A DNA stretch of 64,000 nt from Rubrivivax sp. Lineage in GTDB: Bacteria > Pseudomonadota > Gammaproteobacteria > Burkholderiales > Burkholderiaceae_C. The notes beneath the pieces are model-generated. The model did not search any database and was not told the DNA's origin. It saw only the letters and a list, made by a program, of their open reading frames with translations. Where the stretch lies: positions 24,736 to 88,735 of the forward strand of contig JAHECD010000004.1 in the NCBI GenBank assembly GCA_024641945.1, given 5' to 3'. Positions 28,349 to 38,999 of the stretch are shown piece by piece; positions within the stretch are counted from its first letter, which is position 1; each line of letters begins with the position of its first letter. The translations under genes and the position numbers were made by a program.

Positions 28349-29838
28349 TGGAAATATGGAACCACCTCCTGGACGGTTTCATCACGGCCGGTACGCCGGT
28401 CAACCTGATGTGGGCCTTCGTCGGCTGCGCGCTGGGAACGGGCATCGGCGTCTTGCCGGGCATCGGTCCCGCAGTGACGGTAGCCATGTTGCTTCCGATC
28501 ACGGCGCAGGTCGAACCGACGGCATCGATGATCTTCTTCGCCGGCATCTACTACGGCGCGATGTACGGGGGGTCGACGACGTCGATCCTGCTCAATACGC
28601 CGGGCGAGACAGGCACGATGGTGACCGCGCTCGAAGGCTTCAAGATGGCCAAGAGCGGCCGCGCCGGCGCGGCATTGGCCACGTCGGCGATCGGCTCGTT
28701 CGTCGCGGGAACGATTGCCACGGTACTCGTCACGCTGTTCGCCCCTGCCGTCGCCGAATACGCGGTACGGCTCGGCCCGCCCGAGTACTTCATGCTGATG
28801 CTGCTGGCCTTCACCACCGTGAGCGCGGTGCTCGGCAAGAGCACCTTGCGTGGCATGACGGCGCTGTTTCTCGGGCTCGCCATGGGCCTTGTCGGCCTGG
28901 ACCAGATCACCGGGCAGGTTCGCTACACGGCCGGCATTCCGGAATTCATCGACGGTCTGGAGGTCGTGCTCATCGCGGTCGGTCTCTTCGCCGTCGGCGA
29001 ATGCCTCTACACCGCGCTCTACGAGGGCGGCGTCGAAGGTCAGCTGAACCGCATGGACAAGGTTCACATGACCAAGGAAGAGTGGCGGCGTTCATGGCCC
29101 GCCTGGCTGCGCGGCACCGCGATCGGGTTTCCCTTTGGCACGATCCCGGCGGGGGGCACCGAAATTCCGACCTTCCTGAGCTATGGCGTCGAGCGCAAGC
29201 TCAGCAAGCACAAGGAGGAATTCGGCACCATCGGCGCGATCGAAGGCGTGGCCGGGCCCGAAGCGGCCAACAACGCGGCGGTCACCGGGACGCTGGTTCC
29301 GCTCCTGACACTGGGTATTCCGACGTCGGTGACGACGGCCATCCTGCTGAGTGCGTTCCAGAATTACGGCATCAATGCCGGCCCGCAACTGTTCCAGACC
29401 TCGTCATCGCTGGTCTGGGCGCTGATTGCCTCGCTGTACATCGGCAACGTGATGTTGCTTGTACTGAATCTGCCGCTGGTGGGTCTGTGGGTGAAATTGC
29501 TGAAGATCCCGAAGCCGCAGTTGTATGCCGGCATCCTGATCTTCGCGACGGTGGGCGTCTACGGCATGCGGCAGAGTGCGTTCGATCTCTACCTGATGTA
29601 CGCCGTCGGCGTGTTGGGAGTCCTGGTGCGCCGGTTCGACATTCCGTCGGCACCGGTCATCGTCGGCATGATCCTCGGGCCGATGGCCGAGGCGCAGATG
29701 CGCAATGCCCTTTCGATCGGCGAGGGCCGATGGACGGTCTTTGTCGAGCGCCCGATGTCAGCGGTCCTTCTGGCCATCGTGGTGGCCATCCTGGTCGTGC
29801 CGCGGCTGGCGAAGTGGCGCCAATCAAGCCGCACCTGA
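28348..29838 (+). CDS. tctA: Tripartite tricarboxylate transporter large subunit TctA
   Basis: Large permease, 496 residues with about 11-12 membrane helices. The TctA signatures are clear: [21 protein letters not shown] near residue 30, [21 protein letters not shown] near 65-90, and the repeat-related [26 protein letters not shown] near 300. The ATG at 28348 overlaps the tctB stop; a longer open frame to 28099 lies inside tctB. It converges on hemH. Confidence 0.94.
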   Translation: MEIWNHLLDGFITAGTPVNLMWAFVGCALGTGIGVLPGIGPAVTVAMLLPITAQVEPTASMIFFAGIYYGAMYGGSTTSILLNTPGETGTMVTALEGFKMAKSGRAGAALATSAIGSFVAGTIATVLVTLFAPAVAEYAVRLGPPEYFMLMLLAFTTVSAVLGKSTLRGMTALFLGLAMGLVGLDQITGQVRYTAGIPEFIDGLEVVLIAVGLFAVGECLYTALYEGGVEGQLNRMDKVHMTKEEWRRSWPAWLRGTAIGFPFGTIPAGGTEIPTFLSYGVERKLSKHKEEFGTIGAIEGVAGPEAANNAAVTGTLVPLLTLGIPTSVTTAILLSAFQNYGINAGPQLFQTSSSLVWALIASLYIGNVMLLVLNLPLVGLWVKLLKIPKPQLYAGILIFATVGVYGMRQSAFDLYLMYAVGVLGVLVRRFDIPSAPVIVGMILGPMAEAQMRNALSIGEGRWTVFVERPMSAVLLAIVVAILVVPRLAKWRQSSRT

Positions 29839-29869
29839 CGTCGGACTTTTCGCGCACGGTCAGGGGCGG

Positions 29870-30964
29870 TCAGAGGTCCTTCGCGCCCATTGCCAAGGCG
29901 CGCTCGCGCTGCAGGCGCTCGGCGTCGCCGGGCGCAGGGCCCGGTACGGGCCAACCACCGAGGTGCCGCACCACGATGTCGACGAGCGCACGCACGCCGT
30001 CGGGCCGATCGTTCAGGCATGGGATGTAGTGAAAGGTCTTTCCGCCGGCGGCGAGGAACGCGTCCCGCGCCTCCTGCGCAATCTCCTCCAGCGTCTCGAG
30101 GCAGTCGACGGGGAAGCCCGGGCAGATGACGTCGGCGCGCTCCAGCCCATCGGTCCCCAGTGACCGGAGCGTCGGTTCGGTATACGGCTGCAACCACTTC
30201 GCCTTGCCGAAGCGGCTTTGGAACGTGACCTTGTATTCGTCCGGCGCAAGTTCCAGCGCATCGGCCAGCAAACGGGCCGTCTTGTGGCACTCACAGTGGT
30301 AGGGATCGCCCAGGAGCAGCGAGCGTTCCGGGAGCCCGTGAAAGCTCATCACCAGCATCCGGCCGCGCCCGTTGTGCAGCCAATGATCGCGGACGCTCTG
30401 CGCAAGGGCTGCGATGTACCCGGGGTCGTCGTGGTAGCGATTGATGAACCGGAATTCCGGTACGTGGCGCGCGGCGTTGGCCCATCCTGAAACGGCGTCC
30501 CAAACGCTGGCGGTGGTGGCTGCGGCATATTGCGGATACAGCGGAAGCACCAGCACCCGTGTCGCCCCTTCGGCGCGCAAGGCGTCGAGCGCGTTGGACA
30601 CCGACGGGTTGCCGTAGCGCATGGCGTGCCGCACGAGCAACGGATGGCCGCGTTCCCCGAGGTGTCCTTGGAGCCACTTGGTCAGCGCGGCCGTTCCCGC
30701 AACCAGGGGCGAGCCTTCAGCGGTCCAGATGGTGGCGTACTTGGCGGCAGACTTGGCTGGGCGCGTACGCAGGATGATGCCGTTGAGGATCGGCCACCAC
30801 ACGAGTCGCGGAATCTCGACCACACGCGGGTCGTTCAGGAATTCGGCAAGATACCGGCGGGTTGCACCAGCGGTCGGTTCATCGGGACTGCCCAGATTGA
30901 CAACGAGCAAGGCGGTGCGCGGTGTCGTGCCATGCCGATAGGCGGGTTCGGGACGAAAGGCCAT
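29870..30964 (-). CDS. hemH: Ferrochelatase
   Basis: Inserts ferrous iron into protoporphyrin IX, the last step of heme synthesis. The 364-residue protein has LLVVNLGSPDEPT at the start, VLVLPLYPQYAAATTASVWD, the active-site His209 in LVMSFHGLPERSL, and TFQSRFGKAKWLQPYTEPTL. I chose the ATG at 30964; the longer frame to 31132 overlaps the upstream receiver gene. It starts seven bases after that gene, so they are probably one transcript. Several Cys near the His lie in CECHK, but I do not claim an iron-sulfur cluster. Confidence 0.95.
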   Translation of the reverse strand: MAFRPEPAYRHGTTPRTALLVVNLGSPDEPTAGATRRYLAEFLNDPRVVEIPRLVWWPILNGIILRTRPAKSAAKYATIWTAEGSPLVAGTAALTKWLQGHLGERGHPLLVRHAMRYGNPSVSNALDALRAEGATRVLVLPLYPQYAAATTASVWDAVSGWANAARHVPEFRFINRYHDDPGYIAALAQSVRDHWLHNGRGRMLVMSFHGLPERSLLLGDPYHCECHKTARLLADALELAPDEYKVTFQSRFGKAKWLQPYTEPTLRSLGTDGLERADVICPGFPVDCLETLEEIAQEARDAFLAAGGKTFHYIPCLNDRPDGVRALVDIVVRHLGGWPVPGPAPGDAERLQRERALAMGAKDL

Positions 30965-30971
30965 CGAGATG

Positions 30972-31340
30972 TCAGCTTTCCTGCTGCAGGCGTGACAGGT
31001 CGGCGAGCATTTCGTGCAACACGACCGGCTTGCTCCAGCAGCCTGCATAGCCTGCCGCCGCAGCCGGTCGCGCCACGTCACGAGGGTGTTCTGCCGAGCA
31101 AAGGAATGCAGGCGTATCGGCGAGGGCGGCATCGCTGCGCAAGGCCGCCAGAAGGGCGTAGCCGTCGGTATCGGGTAGATGAAGGTCGATCACCAACACC
31201 TGGGGCGTGAACCCGCGCACGAGGTCCAGCGCCTCGGCGCCGCTACCGGCGCAACGTACTTCGAGTCTCGGATCGAGCCTGCAGGTTTCCTCGAAGAGCA
31301 GCGTATTGATGCGATCGTCGTCGACGTAAAGCAGTCGCAT
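30972..31340 (-). CDS. Single-domain response regulator (CheY-like)
   Basis: A 122-residue stand-alone receiver with acidic pocket Asp7-Asp9 (LLYVDDDR), phosphorylation site Asp52 (VLVIDLHLPDTDG), Ser82 at the Thr/Ser position, and Lys104 (WSKPV). All catalytic residues are intact and there is no output domain. It begins 11 bases after the adenylate cyclase-FHA gene, so the two probably act together; hemH follows. Partner kinase unknown. Confidence 0.88.
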   Translation of the reverse strand: MRLLYVDDDRINTLLFEETCRLDPRLEVRCAGSGAEALDLVRGFTPQVLVIDLHLPDTDGYALLAALRSDAALADTPAFLCSAEHPRDVARPAAAAGYAGCWSKPVVLHEMLADLSRLQQES

Positions 31341-31351
31341 GTCTTGCCCGG

Positions 31352-32296
31352 TCAGGGTTCGGATTGTGGCTGCGTGTCGCCGAACCGAAGTACCTCGAAG
31401 CGAACCACGGCGGAGCCCGGCTCTGCCGGCGAACCGCCCAGACCGACCGCGCCGTTGCCATGCAGCGTGCAGCTGCCGCGCCGAAGACTGATGATCTCGC
31501 CGTCCGTGAAGCGGACATACGTACCGTTGTAGCTGAGGTCGGTAAGCTGGAAGCTGCCGCCATGCCAATCGACGCGCGCGTGCGAGCGAGAAACGCGCGA
31601 GTCGTCGACACAGAAGTTGGCCTGTGGGCTGCGTCCGAGGACAACCGGCATCTGCTGGCTTGCGAAGACGCGGTTCTGGTCGAGCCACAGCAGGCGGATG
31701 CCATCGGGCTCCACGGGCTCGGGCATGTCGCCAAACAGCGTGGCCGCGGAGTCCGCCGCCCGCCGTCCTCCCTGGATGTGCACCGATACCGGCTCCGCGC
31801 GGCCGCGCAGCACGATTCGGTCGAGATGGCGATAACGTACCCGGACGTCGGCCGCCAGGTCGGCGTAGACCTCGGCCGTGACGAGCGTTTCGTTGTCACC
31901 CGCATGATCCAGCAGGCGGGCCGCGACGTTCACCGCGTCGCCGAAACAGTCGCCACCCATCTCGACGATTTCTCCACGCGCCACTGCCACCTGCAGTTTC
32001 AGCGCACGCAAGCCGGCCGAAGCGCCGCGCTCGTTGCCGCGCGACACCATCGTCTCGAGCATGTCGTGCATGCGCGCCGCAGCCTCGGCAGCCGCGGGCG
32101 AGCGCTCGAAGACCGCCATGAGGCCATCGCCGAGCGTCTTGACGACGGTGCCACCCGCCGCCGTCACCCGCTGTCCGAGCGCAGACACGCAGTGCGTCAC
32201 GACCGATGTGGCCTCGGCGTTCCCCAGCGTCTCGAACAGCGACGTGCTTCCGCGCAGGTCAGCGAAGAGAACGGTGCGTTCGGCAATGCGCGTCAT
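31352..32296 (-). CDS. Adenylate cyclase-FHA domain protein
   Basis: A 314-residue soluble protein. Residues 1-175 are a class III nucleotide cyclase: metal ligands Asp13 (LFADLRGST) and Asp57 (KTLGDGLMAVF), base-contacting Lys53, and the transition-state pair in GDAVNVAARLL. These residues fit an active adenylate cyclase. Residues about 215-300 are a forkhead-associated domain (VVLGRSP, SRVSRSHARV, LSYNGTYV), which binds phosphothreonine peptides. The downstream gene is a lone receiver. How phospho-signals reach the cyclase is inference. Confidence 0.9.
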   Translation of the reverse strand: MTRIAERTVLFADLRGSTSLFETLGNAEATSVVTHCVSALGQRVTAAGGTVVKTLGDGLMAVFERSPAAAEAAARMHDMLETMVSRGNERGASAGLRALKLQVAVARGEIVEMGGDCFGDAVNVAARLLDHAGDNETLVTAEVYADLAADVRVRYRHLDRIVLRGRAEPVSVHIQGGRRAADSAATLFGDMPEPVEPDGIRLLWLDQNRVFASQQMPVVLGRSPQANFCVDDSRVSRSHARVDWHGGSFQLTDLSYNGTYVRFTDGEIISLRRGSCTLHGNGAVGLGGSPAEPGSAVVRFEVLRFGDTQPQSEP

Positions 32297-32362
32297 CGGC
32301 AGAAGTGTAGGTTTCGCGGCGCGGGGGCAACGGCACGTGGCCGACCCGCGACGGGCGCGAAA

Positions 32363-34684
32363 TTACAGGTTGTCGAGGTACGTGCGAAGCTTGTCCGAAC
32401 GGCTCGGATGCTTGAGCTTGCGGATTGCCTTGGCTTCGATCTGGCGGATGCGTTCGCGCGTGACGTCGAACTGCTTGCCGACCTCTTCAAGCGTGTGATC
32501 CGTGCTCATCTCGATGCCGAAGCGCATGCGCAGCACCTTGGCCTCGCGCGGCGTCAACCCGTCCAGGATGTCCTTCACGACATCGCGCAGACCGGCCTGC
32601 ATCGCGGCCTCGATCGGCGCCGTGTTGTTCGTGTCCTCGATGAAGTCGCCCAGGTGGCTGTCGTCGTCGTCGCCGATCGGCGTTTCCATGGAGATCGGCT
32701 CCTTGGCGATCTTCATGATCTTGCGGATCTTGTCCTCGGGGATCTCCATCTTCTCGGCCAGCGTAGGCGCATCGGGCTCGTAGCCGAACTCCTGCAGGTG
32801 CTGCCGCGAGATGCGGTTCATCTTGTTGATCGTCTCGATCATGTGAACCGGGATGCGGATCGTGCGTGCCTGGTCGGCGATTGAACGTGTGATGGCCTGT
32901 CGGATCCACCAGGTGGCGTAGGTCGAGAACTTGTAGCCGCGGCGGTATTCGAACTTGTCCACGGCTTTCATCAGGCCGATGTTGCCCTCCTGGATGAGGT
33001 CGAGGAACTGCAGGCCGCGGTTGGTATATTTCTTGGCAATGGAGATCACCAGGCGAAGGTTCGCTTCGATCATCTCCTTCTTCGCGTCGCGCGACGCCTT
33101 CTCGCCCTCGTTCATCTTCTTGTTGATGATCTTCAGGTCCTCCAGCGGGACGACCGCCTTGGACTGCAGGTCGATCAGCTTCTGCTGCAGTTCCTGCACC
33201 GCCGGCAGGTTGCGCTCGAGAACGATGCTGTAGCTCTTGCCGGCCGCAACTTCCTTCTCGGCCCACTTCAGATTCAGCACGTTGGGCGGAAAGGTCTTGA
33301 TGAAGTGCTCCTGCGGCATGCCGCACTTGTCGACCACGATCTTGCGGATCTCGCGCTCGTAGCGACGCAGGTCGTCGACCTGCATCCGCAGGATGTTCGA
33401 CAGCTTCTCGATCGTCTTGACGGTGAAGCGGATCGTCATCAGGTCGTCGCTGATGGCGTGCTGCGCCTTGTTGTACGCGGTGGACTTGTAGCCCTCCTTC
33501 TCGTACGCCTTGCGCATGCGGTCGAAATGGGTGCGCAGCGCCTCGAACTTGACCAGCGCCTGCGACTTGAGTTCCTCGAGCTTCTTCGTCAGCGCCTTGC
33601 TGCCGCCGTTGCCGTCGTCGTCGTCCTCCTCGTCGAACTCGTCGAAGTCCTCTTCGGCCACGTAGTCGTCGGCCTCGTCGGTCGAGACGAATCCGTCGAC
33701 GACTTCGGAGATCTGCATCTCGCCAGCGGCGATCCGATCGGCCATGGCCAGGATCTCGGCGATCGTCGTCGGCGAGGCACTGATGGCCAGCATCATGGCC
33801 TGCAGGCCGCCTTCGATGCGTTTGGCGATCTCGATCTCGCCCTCGCGTGTGAGCAACTCGACCGTGCCCATCTCGCGCATATACATGCGCACCGGGTCCG
33901 TGGTGCGGCCGAATTCGCTGTCCACCGTGGACAACGCCGCCTCGGCAGCCTCTTCGGCCTCTTCCTCGGTGGCCGTGCTCGCGCCGCCGCCGGCGATCAG
34001 CAGCGTGGCGGCATCGGGCGCCTGCTCGTAGACGGCGATGCCCATGTCGTTGAGCATGGAAACGATGGCCTCGAGGATTTCCTCGTTGACCAGCTTCTCG
34101 GGCAGGTGATCGTTGATCTCCTGGTGCGTGAGGAAACCACGCGTCTTGCCCATCTTGATGAGCGTCTTGAGCTCATGGCGCCGCTTGGCGACTTCCTCTT
34201 CGGTCAGTGTCGTCTCGTCGAGACCGAACTCGCGCATCAGCGCGCGCTCCTTGGCGCGCGACACCTTCATTCGCAGCGGCTTGGCCTTGGCTTCCTTCAC
34301 GTCCTCGACGACTTCGACCGCCTCGGGCTCTTCACCCCCCTCGAAGTCGGACTCGACGTCGGACAAATCCTCCTCGAGGACCTCGGCCTTCTTCTTCGCC
34401 TCGACCGCCGCACCCTTGCGGCCGGCTGGCGCCTTGGCAGCGGCCTTGCCGGCCGATCCCTTGGAGGCCGGCCGCTTGTCCGTCGACTCGGTGGGCTTGG
34501 ACGCGGTCTTGGATGCGGCCTTGCCAGCAGAGGCCTTGGCGGTCGGCTTCGCTGCCGGTTTGGCTGCCGAAGGAGCATGCGTGGCCGCAGCCGCGCCCTT
34601 CTTGTGGGCATCCGGCGCAGGAACGGCTGCCTTGGACTTTTCAGCGGGCTTGGCGGCCTTGGGGTCGGACTTCTTGGCGGTCAT
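32363..34684 (-). CDS. rpoD: Primary sigma factor RpoD (sigma 70)
   Basis: Housekeeping sigma factor, 773 residues. An Ala/Lys/Pro-rich tail (residues 1-105), common in Burkholderiales, precedes region 1.1; then the non-conserved region, region 2 ([33 protein letters not shown]), region 3, and region 4 with the -35 helix-turn-helix ([26 protein letters not shown]) ending LRTYLDNL. It lies downstream of dnaG in the usual macromolecular synthesis order, minus rpsU. Confidence 0.97.
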   Translation of the reverse strand: MTAKKSDPKAAKPAEKSKAAVPAPDAHKKGAAAATHAPSAAKPAAKPTAKASAGKAASKTASKPTESTDKRPASKGSAGKAAAKAPAGRKGAAVEAKKKAEVLEEDLSDVESDFEGGEEPEAVEVVEDVKEAKAKPLRMKVSRAKERALMREFGLDETTLTEEEVAKRRHELKTLIKMGKTRGFLTHQEINDHLPEKLVNEEILEAIVSMLNDMGIAVYEQAPDAATLLIAGGGASTATEEEAEEAAEAALSTVDSEFGRTTDPVRMYMREMGTVELLTREGEIEIAKRIEGGLQAMMLAISASPTTIAEILAMADRIAAGEMQISEVVDGFVSTDEADDYVAEEDFDEFDEEDDDDGNGGSKALTKKLEELKSQALVKFEALRTHFDRMRKAYEKEGYKSTAYNKAQHAISDDLMTIRFTVKTIEKLSNILRMQVDDLRRYEREIRKIVVDKCGMPQEHFIKTFPPNVLNLKWAEKEVAAGKSYSIVLERNLPAVQELQQKLIDLQSKAVVPLEDLKIINKKMNEGEKASRDAKKEMIEANLRLVISIAKKYTNRGLQFLDLIQEGNIGLMKAVDKFEYRRGYKFSTYATWWIRQAITRSIADQARTIRIPVHMIETINKMNRISRQHLQEFGYEPDAPTLAEKMEIPEDKIRKIMKIAKEPISMETPIGDDDDSHLGDFIEDTNNTAPIEAAMQAGLRDVVKDILDGLTPREAKVLRMRFGIEMSTDHTLEEVGKQFDVTRERIRQIEAKAIRKLKHPSRSDKLRTYLDNL

Positions 34685-34983
34685 GCGGTTCCTCGATGAA
34701 GGGTGGCGTCATCACGTCCACGACAGGCATCCCGATGCGCGGCTGACCGGGGCGGGAAGGCGAACCGGGCGCACTGAAAGGATCTGGAAGCGAGTCGGGC
34801 AGGCAAGATCGCGTGGACACTCTGAAATCTGCAGCCCTTGCGGATGATGGTTGGCCATTGATGTTGAATCAGCCCGTGTCAGGGGTGGCCGGGGTCCGGA
34901 GGTGCTGCCGCCACTCTTGCCGCTGCAACAAACCACGGATTATACCGTCGACGGCAAGCCCCGTATCGGTGCAAGTCGAGCGC
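34685..34983 (-). promoter_or_regulatory. rpoD leader region with consensus -10
   Basis: This 299-base gap holds no gene I can support. On the minus strand a perfect TATAAT lies at 34939-34944, about 255 bases before rpoD, without a good -35. It implies a long rpoD leader, or the hexamer is incidental. No tRNA or rpsU is present. Confidence 0.4.
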
Positions 34984-36717
34984 TCAGATTCGCCCTAGCA
35001 GCTGCAGCGCATCGCGCTTTTCGATGAGGGAGCGGGTCTGACTCACGGCCGCCTGCAATTCCGCGAGGTCCGGTGTCATCTGGATGGCAGCACCATCGAC
35101 GAGCGAACGGGCAAGTTGCGCCAACGAGCCCTCGACGAGCTGCTCGCGAAGCTCGGGCCATTCGCGGTGCCCGTGTTCCGTCAACTCACGTTCGAGCCAC
35201 CGAAACAGCTCCCCATGCCAGGAGTCCAGACCGGACAGCATCTCGTGGTCGGCGCCGGAGAGGGCATGCCAGAGATCGGAGTTCAGCAAGAGCATGCGAG
35301 CAGCTTGATCCTGCGGCAGCTTGACGGCGACGCCGGACGTCCGGCGCGAAAGGGCGGGGCGCCTCGCCGACGGTGGGCGAGCGCCTGCAGCGCTCGCCGT
35401 CTGCCCCCACAGGCGCGAAAGCTCATCCAGCGGCAACCGCGCCTCCTGTGCCAGGTCGGCCAGGATCTGCGCCCGAAGGGCGCCCACGGGCAACGCCATC
35501 CACAAGGGACGCGCCTGGGCCAGCAGGCGTGCCCGGCCCTCCGCCGTGGCGAGATCGGCACCCTCGGCGGCGCGCTCGATCAGTTGGCGCGACAGCGGGA
35601 GCGCGGCTGCGACGAATTGCTCGAACCCGGGTGCACCGTGCTCGCGGACATAGGAATCGGGGTCATGTTCCGGTGGAAGGAAAAGAAACTTGAAACTGCG
35701 CAGGTCGGTGACGTGCGGCAGCGCGGCCTCGAGGGCACGACCCGCCGCCCGGCGGCCTGCGGCATCGCCGTCGAAGCTGAAGACGACGTGGTCGGTGAAT
35801 CGCAGCAGCTTCTGCACGTGATCGGGCGTGCAGGCCGTGCCCAAGGTCGCCACGGCATTTCCGAAACCCGATTGAGCCAGTGCGACGACGTCCATGTAGC
35901 CTTCGACGACGAGCGCATACCCTCGCTCCCGAAACGCCGTGCGCGCTTCGAACAATCCATACAGCTCCCGGCCCTTGACGAAGACCGGGGTCTCGGGCGA
36001 ATTCAGATATTTCGGCTCGCCGCTGTCGATGACGCGCCCGCCAAAACCTATCACGTCGCCTTTCACCGAACGAATCGGAAACATGATTCGGTCGCGGAAG
36101 CGGTCGTAGCGCTTCTGATCCGCACCGTCGTCGCCCTGCACGATGACCAGTCCCGCCTCCACGAGCAAGGGATCGTCGTACTTCGGGAACGCGCTCGCGA
36201 GGGTGCGCCAGCCTTCGGGCGCAAACCCGAGCCCGAACTGGCGTGCGATCTGGCCGGTCAGCCCGCGCCGCTTCAGGTAGTCGACCGCACGTTTGTCGTC
36301 CTTCAGCCGAGCGCGGTAATGCTCGGCCGCGCGCTGCAGCACGTCGGTCAGCGTGGATCGGAGCGCGCGTGCCTCGGCGGCGCGGGCCTGCTCCGCTGGA
36401 TCCACCTGCTCCTCGGGCACTTTCAAGCCGGCCTGCTGCGCCAGGTCGCGTACGGTGTCGACAAACCCCGCACCGGTGTGTTCCATCAGGAAGCGAATCG
36501 CGTCGCCGTGCGCGCCACAGCCGAAGCAGTGATAGAACTGCTTCGACGGGCTGACCGAGAAACTCGGTGACTTTTCGCCGTGGAAGGGGCACAGCCCCAT
36601 CAGGTTGGCGCCGCCCTTCTTGAGTTGCACGTAACGCCCGACGACGTCGACGATGTCGACACGTGCCAGCACCTCCTGGATGAAGGTGTCGGGGATCTGT
36701 CCGCGCGGTGGGCTCAC
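34984..36717 (-). CDS. dnaG: DNA primase DnaG
   Basis: Makes RNA primers for replication. The 577-residue protein has the CHC2 zinc site (Cys43, His46, Cys64, Cys67 in GLCPFHGEKS and YHCFGCGAHGD), the Toprim domain (ALVVEGYMDVVALAQ; FSFDGDAAGRRA), and a shorter C-terminal helicase-binding domain that interacts with DnaB. GTG start. It sits 37 bases from the H-NS-like gene in the same direction. Confidence 0.96.
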   Translation of the reverse strand: MSPPRGQIPDTFIQEVLARVDIVDVVGRYVQLKKGGANLMGLCPFHGEKSPSFSVSPSKQFYHCFGCGAHGDAIRFLMEHTGAGFVDTVRDLAQQAGLKVPEEQVDPAEQARAAEARALRSTLTDVLQRAAEHYRARLKDDKRAVDYLKRRGLTGQIARQFGLGFAPEGWRTLASAFPKYDDPLLVEAGLVIVQGDDGADQKRYDRFRDRIMFPIRSVKGDVIGFGGRVIDSGEPKYLNSPETPVFVKGRELYGLFEARTAFRERGYALVVEGYMDVVALAQSGFGNAVATLGTACTPDHVQKLLRFTDHVVFSFDGDAAGRRAAGRALEAALPHVTDLRSFKFLFLPPEHDPDSYVREHGAPGFEQFVAAALPLSRQLIERAAEGADLATAEGRARLLAQARPLWMALPVGALRAQILADLAQEARLPLDELSRLWGQTASAAGARPPSARRPALSRRTSGVAVKLPQDQAARMLLLNSDLWHALSGADHEMLSGLDSWHGELFRWLERELTEHGHREWPELREQLVEGSLAQLARSLVDGAAIQMTPDLAELQAAVSQTRSLIEKRDALQLLGRI

Positions 36718-36754
36718 GCGCCGAGTCTAGCGGCGCGCTGGATGACGCTGGACT

Positions 36755-37063
36755 TCAGACCGCAAAGTCGGAAAGCTGCTTTCCCGAGGCCAAGGCGGCC
36801 CTGAGCCATTTGGGCTGGAGGCCGCGTCCGCTCCAGGTATCGCCCGTGGCCGCATTCCGATATTTGGCCGCGACCTTTGCACCCGCCTTCGGCCCGCGGT
36901 TCGGCGAACCCGCACGGGCAGAAAGGTCGGCCAGGGTCAATCCATGCTCGGCCATCAGAGACTTGACCTGCGCGATGGCCCCCGCCTTTTCTTCGCGCTG
37001 TGCATCGGCGATCTGCTTCTCGATAGCGGCCTTTTGGGCCAATAATTCGGCGACGCTGGGCAT
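36755..37063 (-). CDS. H-NS-family nucleoid protein
   Basis: A 102-residue protein of the H-NS histone-like family. The N-terminal half (about 1-50) is a helical dimerisation region (LLAQKAAIEKQIADAQREEK), and the C-terminal DNA-binding motif reads DTWSGRGLQPKWLRAAL. This short form, usually plural per genome, is common in betaproteobacteria. It binds AT-rich DNA and represses; this gene's own targets cannot be told from sequence. Confidence 0.88.
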   Translation of the reverse strand: MPSVAELLAQKAAIEKQIADAQREEKAGAIAQVKSLMAEHGLTLADLSARAGSPNRGPKAGAKVAAKYRNAATGDTWSGRGLQPKWLRAALASGKQLSDFAV

Positions 37064-37266
37064 CGGTCAACTCCGAGAAAATTGAATGGACGGATGATAG
37101 TTCATCGCGGTGAGCCACCGCAGCCTCGAAAACCCACCCATGGATATGTCCAAGGGTGAAAATCAAATGCAGAGCGGTCGTGATGACACGACGCTCGTGA
37201 CGATTATGTCCATTCTCGTCGAATCACGACAGAAACGAGCATCGCCTGCAGGAAGCGCAGAGCGGC

Positions 37267-37539
37267 TCAGGGTTGCGGCGGAACGTAACCCTGCGGTTGA
37301 TCGACGCCGGCGCCGAAGAAGAACTGCTCCATTTGCCTCGCCAGATACTGCCGGGCACGTGCATCGGCGAGGTTGAGACGGTTCTCGTTCACCAGCATGG
37401 TCTGGTGCTTTTTCCACGCCTCGAAGGCTTCCTTCGAAACATTGTCGTAAATGCGTTTTCCAAGTTCGCCCGGGTAAGGAGGAAAGGCCAGGCCCTCGGC
37501 TTCCTTTTTGAGGTGGATGCATTGCACCATGCGCGTCAT
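37267..37539 (-). CDS. yggX: YggX-family Fe(II)-trafficking protein
   Basis: Small protein that protects iron-sulfur clusters from oxidative damage. The 90-residue product [20 protein letters not shown] matches YggX, with the single N-terminal Cys in [13 protein letters not shown] and the typical [15 protein letters not shown] and [17 protein letters not shown]. It begins 13 bases after argA and is likely co-transcribed. The 203-base gap to the next gene holds no further gene. Confidence 0.95.
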   Translation of the reverse strand: MTRMVQCIHLKKEAEGLAFPPYPGELGKRIYDNVSKEAFEAWKKHQTMLVNENRLNLADARARQYLARQMEQFFFGAGVDQPQGYVPPQP

Positions 37540-37552
37540 ATCGCTGCTCCGA

Positions 37553-38908
37553 TCATTTCTTGAAGGACTTAACCATTACTTGCGAACGTCGATCCCAGTT
37601 GTATTTGCGTTTGCGCGCCTCGGGTAACCATTCGGGATCGACCTGCATAAAACCACGCTTGATGAACCAGTGCATCGTGCGGGTCGTCAGCACGAAGATA
37701 CTGTCCAGGCCCATCGCGCGCGCCCGTTGTTCGACACGCTTGAGGATGCGCTCGCCATCGCCCTGCGCCTGCACCTGGGGGCTTACCGTGAGCGCTGCCA
37801 TTTCTGCAGTGCCCGCTTCAGGGTAAGGATAGAGCGCTGCGCAGCCGAAGATCACGCCGTCGTGCTCGATGACGGTGTAGTTGCCGATGTCGCGCTCGAT
37901 CTCCGTCCGCTCGCGCCGCACCATCGTCCCGTCGCGCTCGAACGGTTCGATCAATTGAAGGATGCCGCCGACGTCGTCGGCGGTCGCTTCCCGCAGGCTC
38001 TCGAGCTTCTCGTCCACCACCATCGTGCCGATGCCGTCGTGGGTATAGACCTCCATTAGCAGCGCGCCGTCGCTGGAAAACGGCAGGATGTGTGAACGTT
38101 CCACGCCGCCCCGGCAGGCCTTCACACAATGCCGCAGATAAAAGGCGACGTCCGTCGGCCGAGTCGGCGCGGGCAACGCGGCCAGCATGCGCTCTGCCTC
38201 CGCCAGCGCGAGTTCGGTGTCGATCGGGCTTTCGGGGTCGCCAGCCTGTTCGTGCACACCCGGCACCTCGGTCAGGAACAACAGCTTGTCCGCCTGCAAT
38301 GCGATGGCGGTCGACGTCGCCACCTCTTCCATCGTCAAGTTGAAGGCTTCGCCGGTGGGCGAAAAACCGAACGGGCTGAGCAATACGACCGCGCCGCTGT
38401 CGATGGCGCGGCGGATGGCGGCGGAGTCCACCTTGCGCACCAGCCCGCTGTGTCCGAAATCGACGCCGTCGACGATGCCTACCGGACGCGCGGTCAGGAA
38501 GTTCCCTGAGATCACGCGCACCGTGGCGTTGGCCATCGGCGTATTCGGCAGCCCTTGCGAAAAGGCGGCCTCGATCTCGAATCGCAACTGGCCCGCAGCT
38601 TCCTGTGCGCAATCCAGTGTCACCGCATCGGTGATGCGCATGCCGTTGCTGAACCGTTCGGGGTGCCCCTTGGCGCGCAGTTGCTCGGTCACCTGCGGCC
38701 GGAACCCGTGTGCCAGCACGATGCGGATGCCCATCGCATGCAGGATCGAAAGATCCTGGACAAAGGCGCTGAGCTTGCCCGCCGCAATGGCCTCACCGGC
38801 AAGGCCAACCACAAAGGTCTTTCCGCGGTAGGCATGGATGTACGGCGCAACGGCCCGAAACCACGGTACGAACGTGTGCGGAAAGACGAAACTGGTGGGC
38901 AGGTTCAT
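37553..38908 (-). CDS. argA: Amino-acid N-acetyltransferase ArgA (kinase-fold plus GNAT)
   Basis: First enzyme of arginine synthesis, making N-acetylglutamate. The ATG at 38908 gives 451 residues: an amino-acid kinase-fold domain (about 1-290) that binds arginine as inhibitor ([31 protein letters not shown]), and a GNAT domain (about 300-451; [19 protein letters not shown]). An upstream open frame to 39013 overlaps the divergent VOC gene and is rejected. Co-directional with yggX. Confidence 0.94.
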   Translation of the reverse strand: MNLPTSFVFPHTFVPWFRAVAPYIHAYRGKTFVVGLAGEAIAAGKLSAFVQDLSILHAMGIRIVLAHGFRPQVTEQLRAKGHPERFSNGMRITDAVTLDCAQEAAGQLRFEIEAAFSQGLPNTPMANATVRVISGNFLTARPVGIVDGVDFGHSGLVRKVDSAAIRRAIDSGAVVLLSPFGFSPTGEAFNLTMEEVATSTAIALQADKLLFLTEVPGVHEQAGDPESPIDTELALAEAERMLAALPAPTRPTDVAFYLRHCVKACRGGVERSHILPFSSDGALLMEVYTHDGIGTMVVDEKLESLREATADDVGGILQLIEPFERDGTMVRRERTEIERDIGNYTVIEHDGVIFGCAALYPYPEAGTAEMAALTVSPQVQAQGDGERILKRVEQRARAMGLDSIFVLTTRTMHWFIKRGFMQVDPEWLPEARKRKYNWDRRSQVMVKSFKK

Positions 38909-38999
38909 GGCGGCGTGATTGTGCCGCAGCGGGATCTTGACACGGCGCGGTGCGACGCAGAGCATGGCCCCCTTTGCTTCGACGCGCGAGGTGCCTCCC

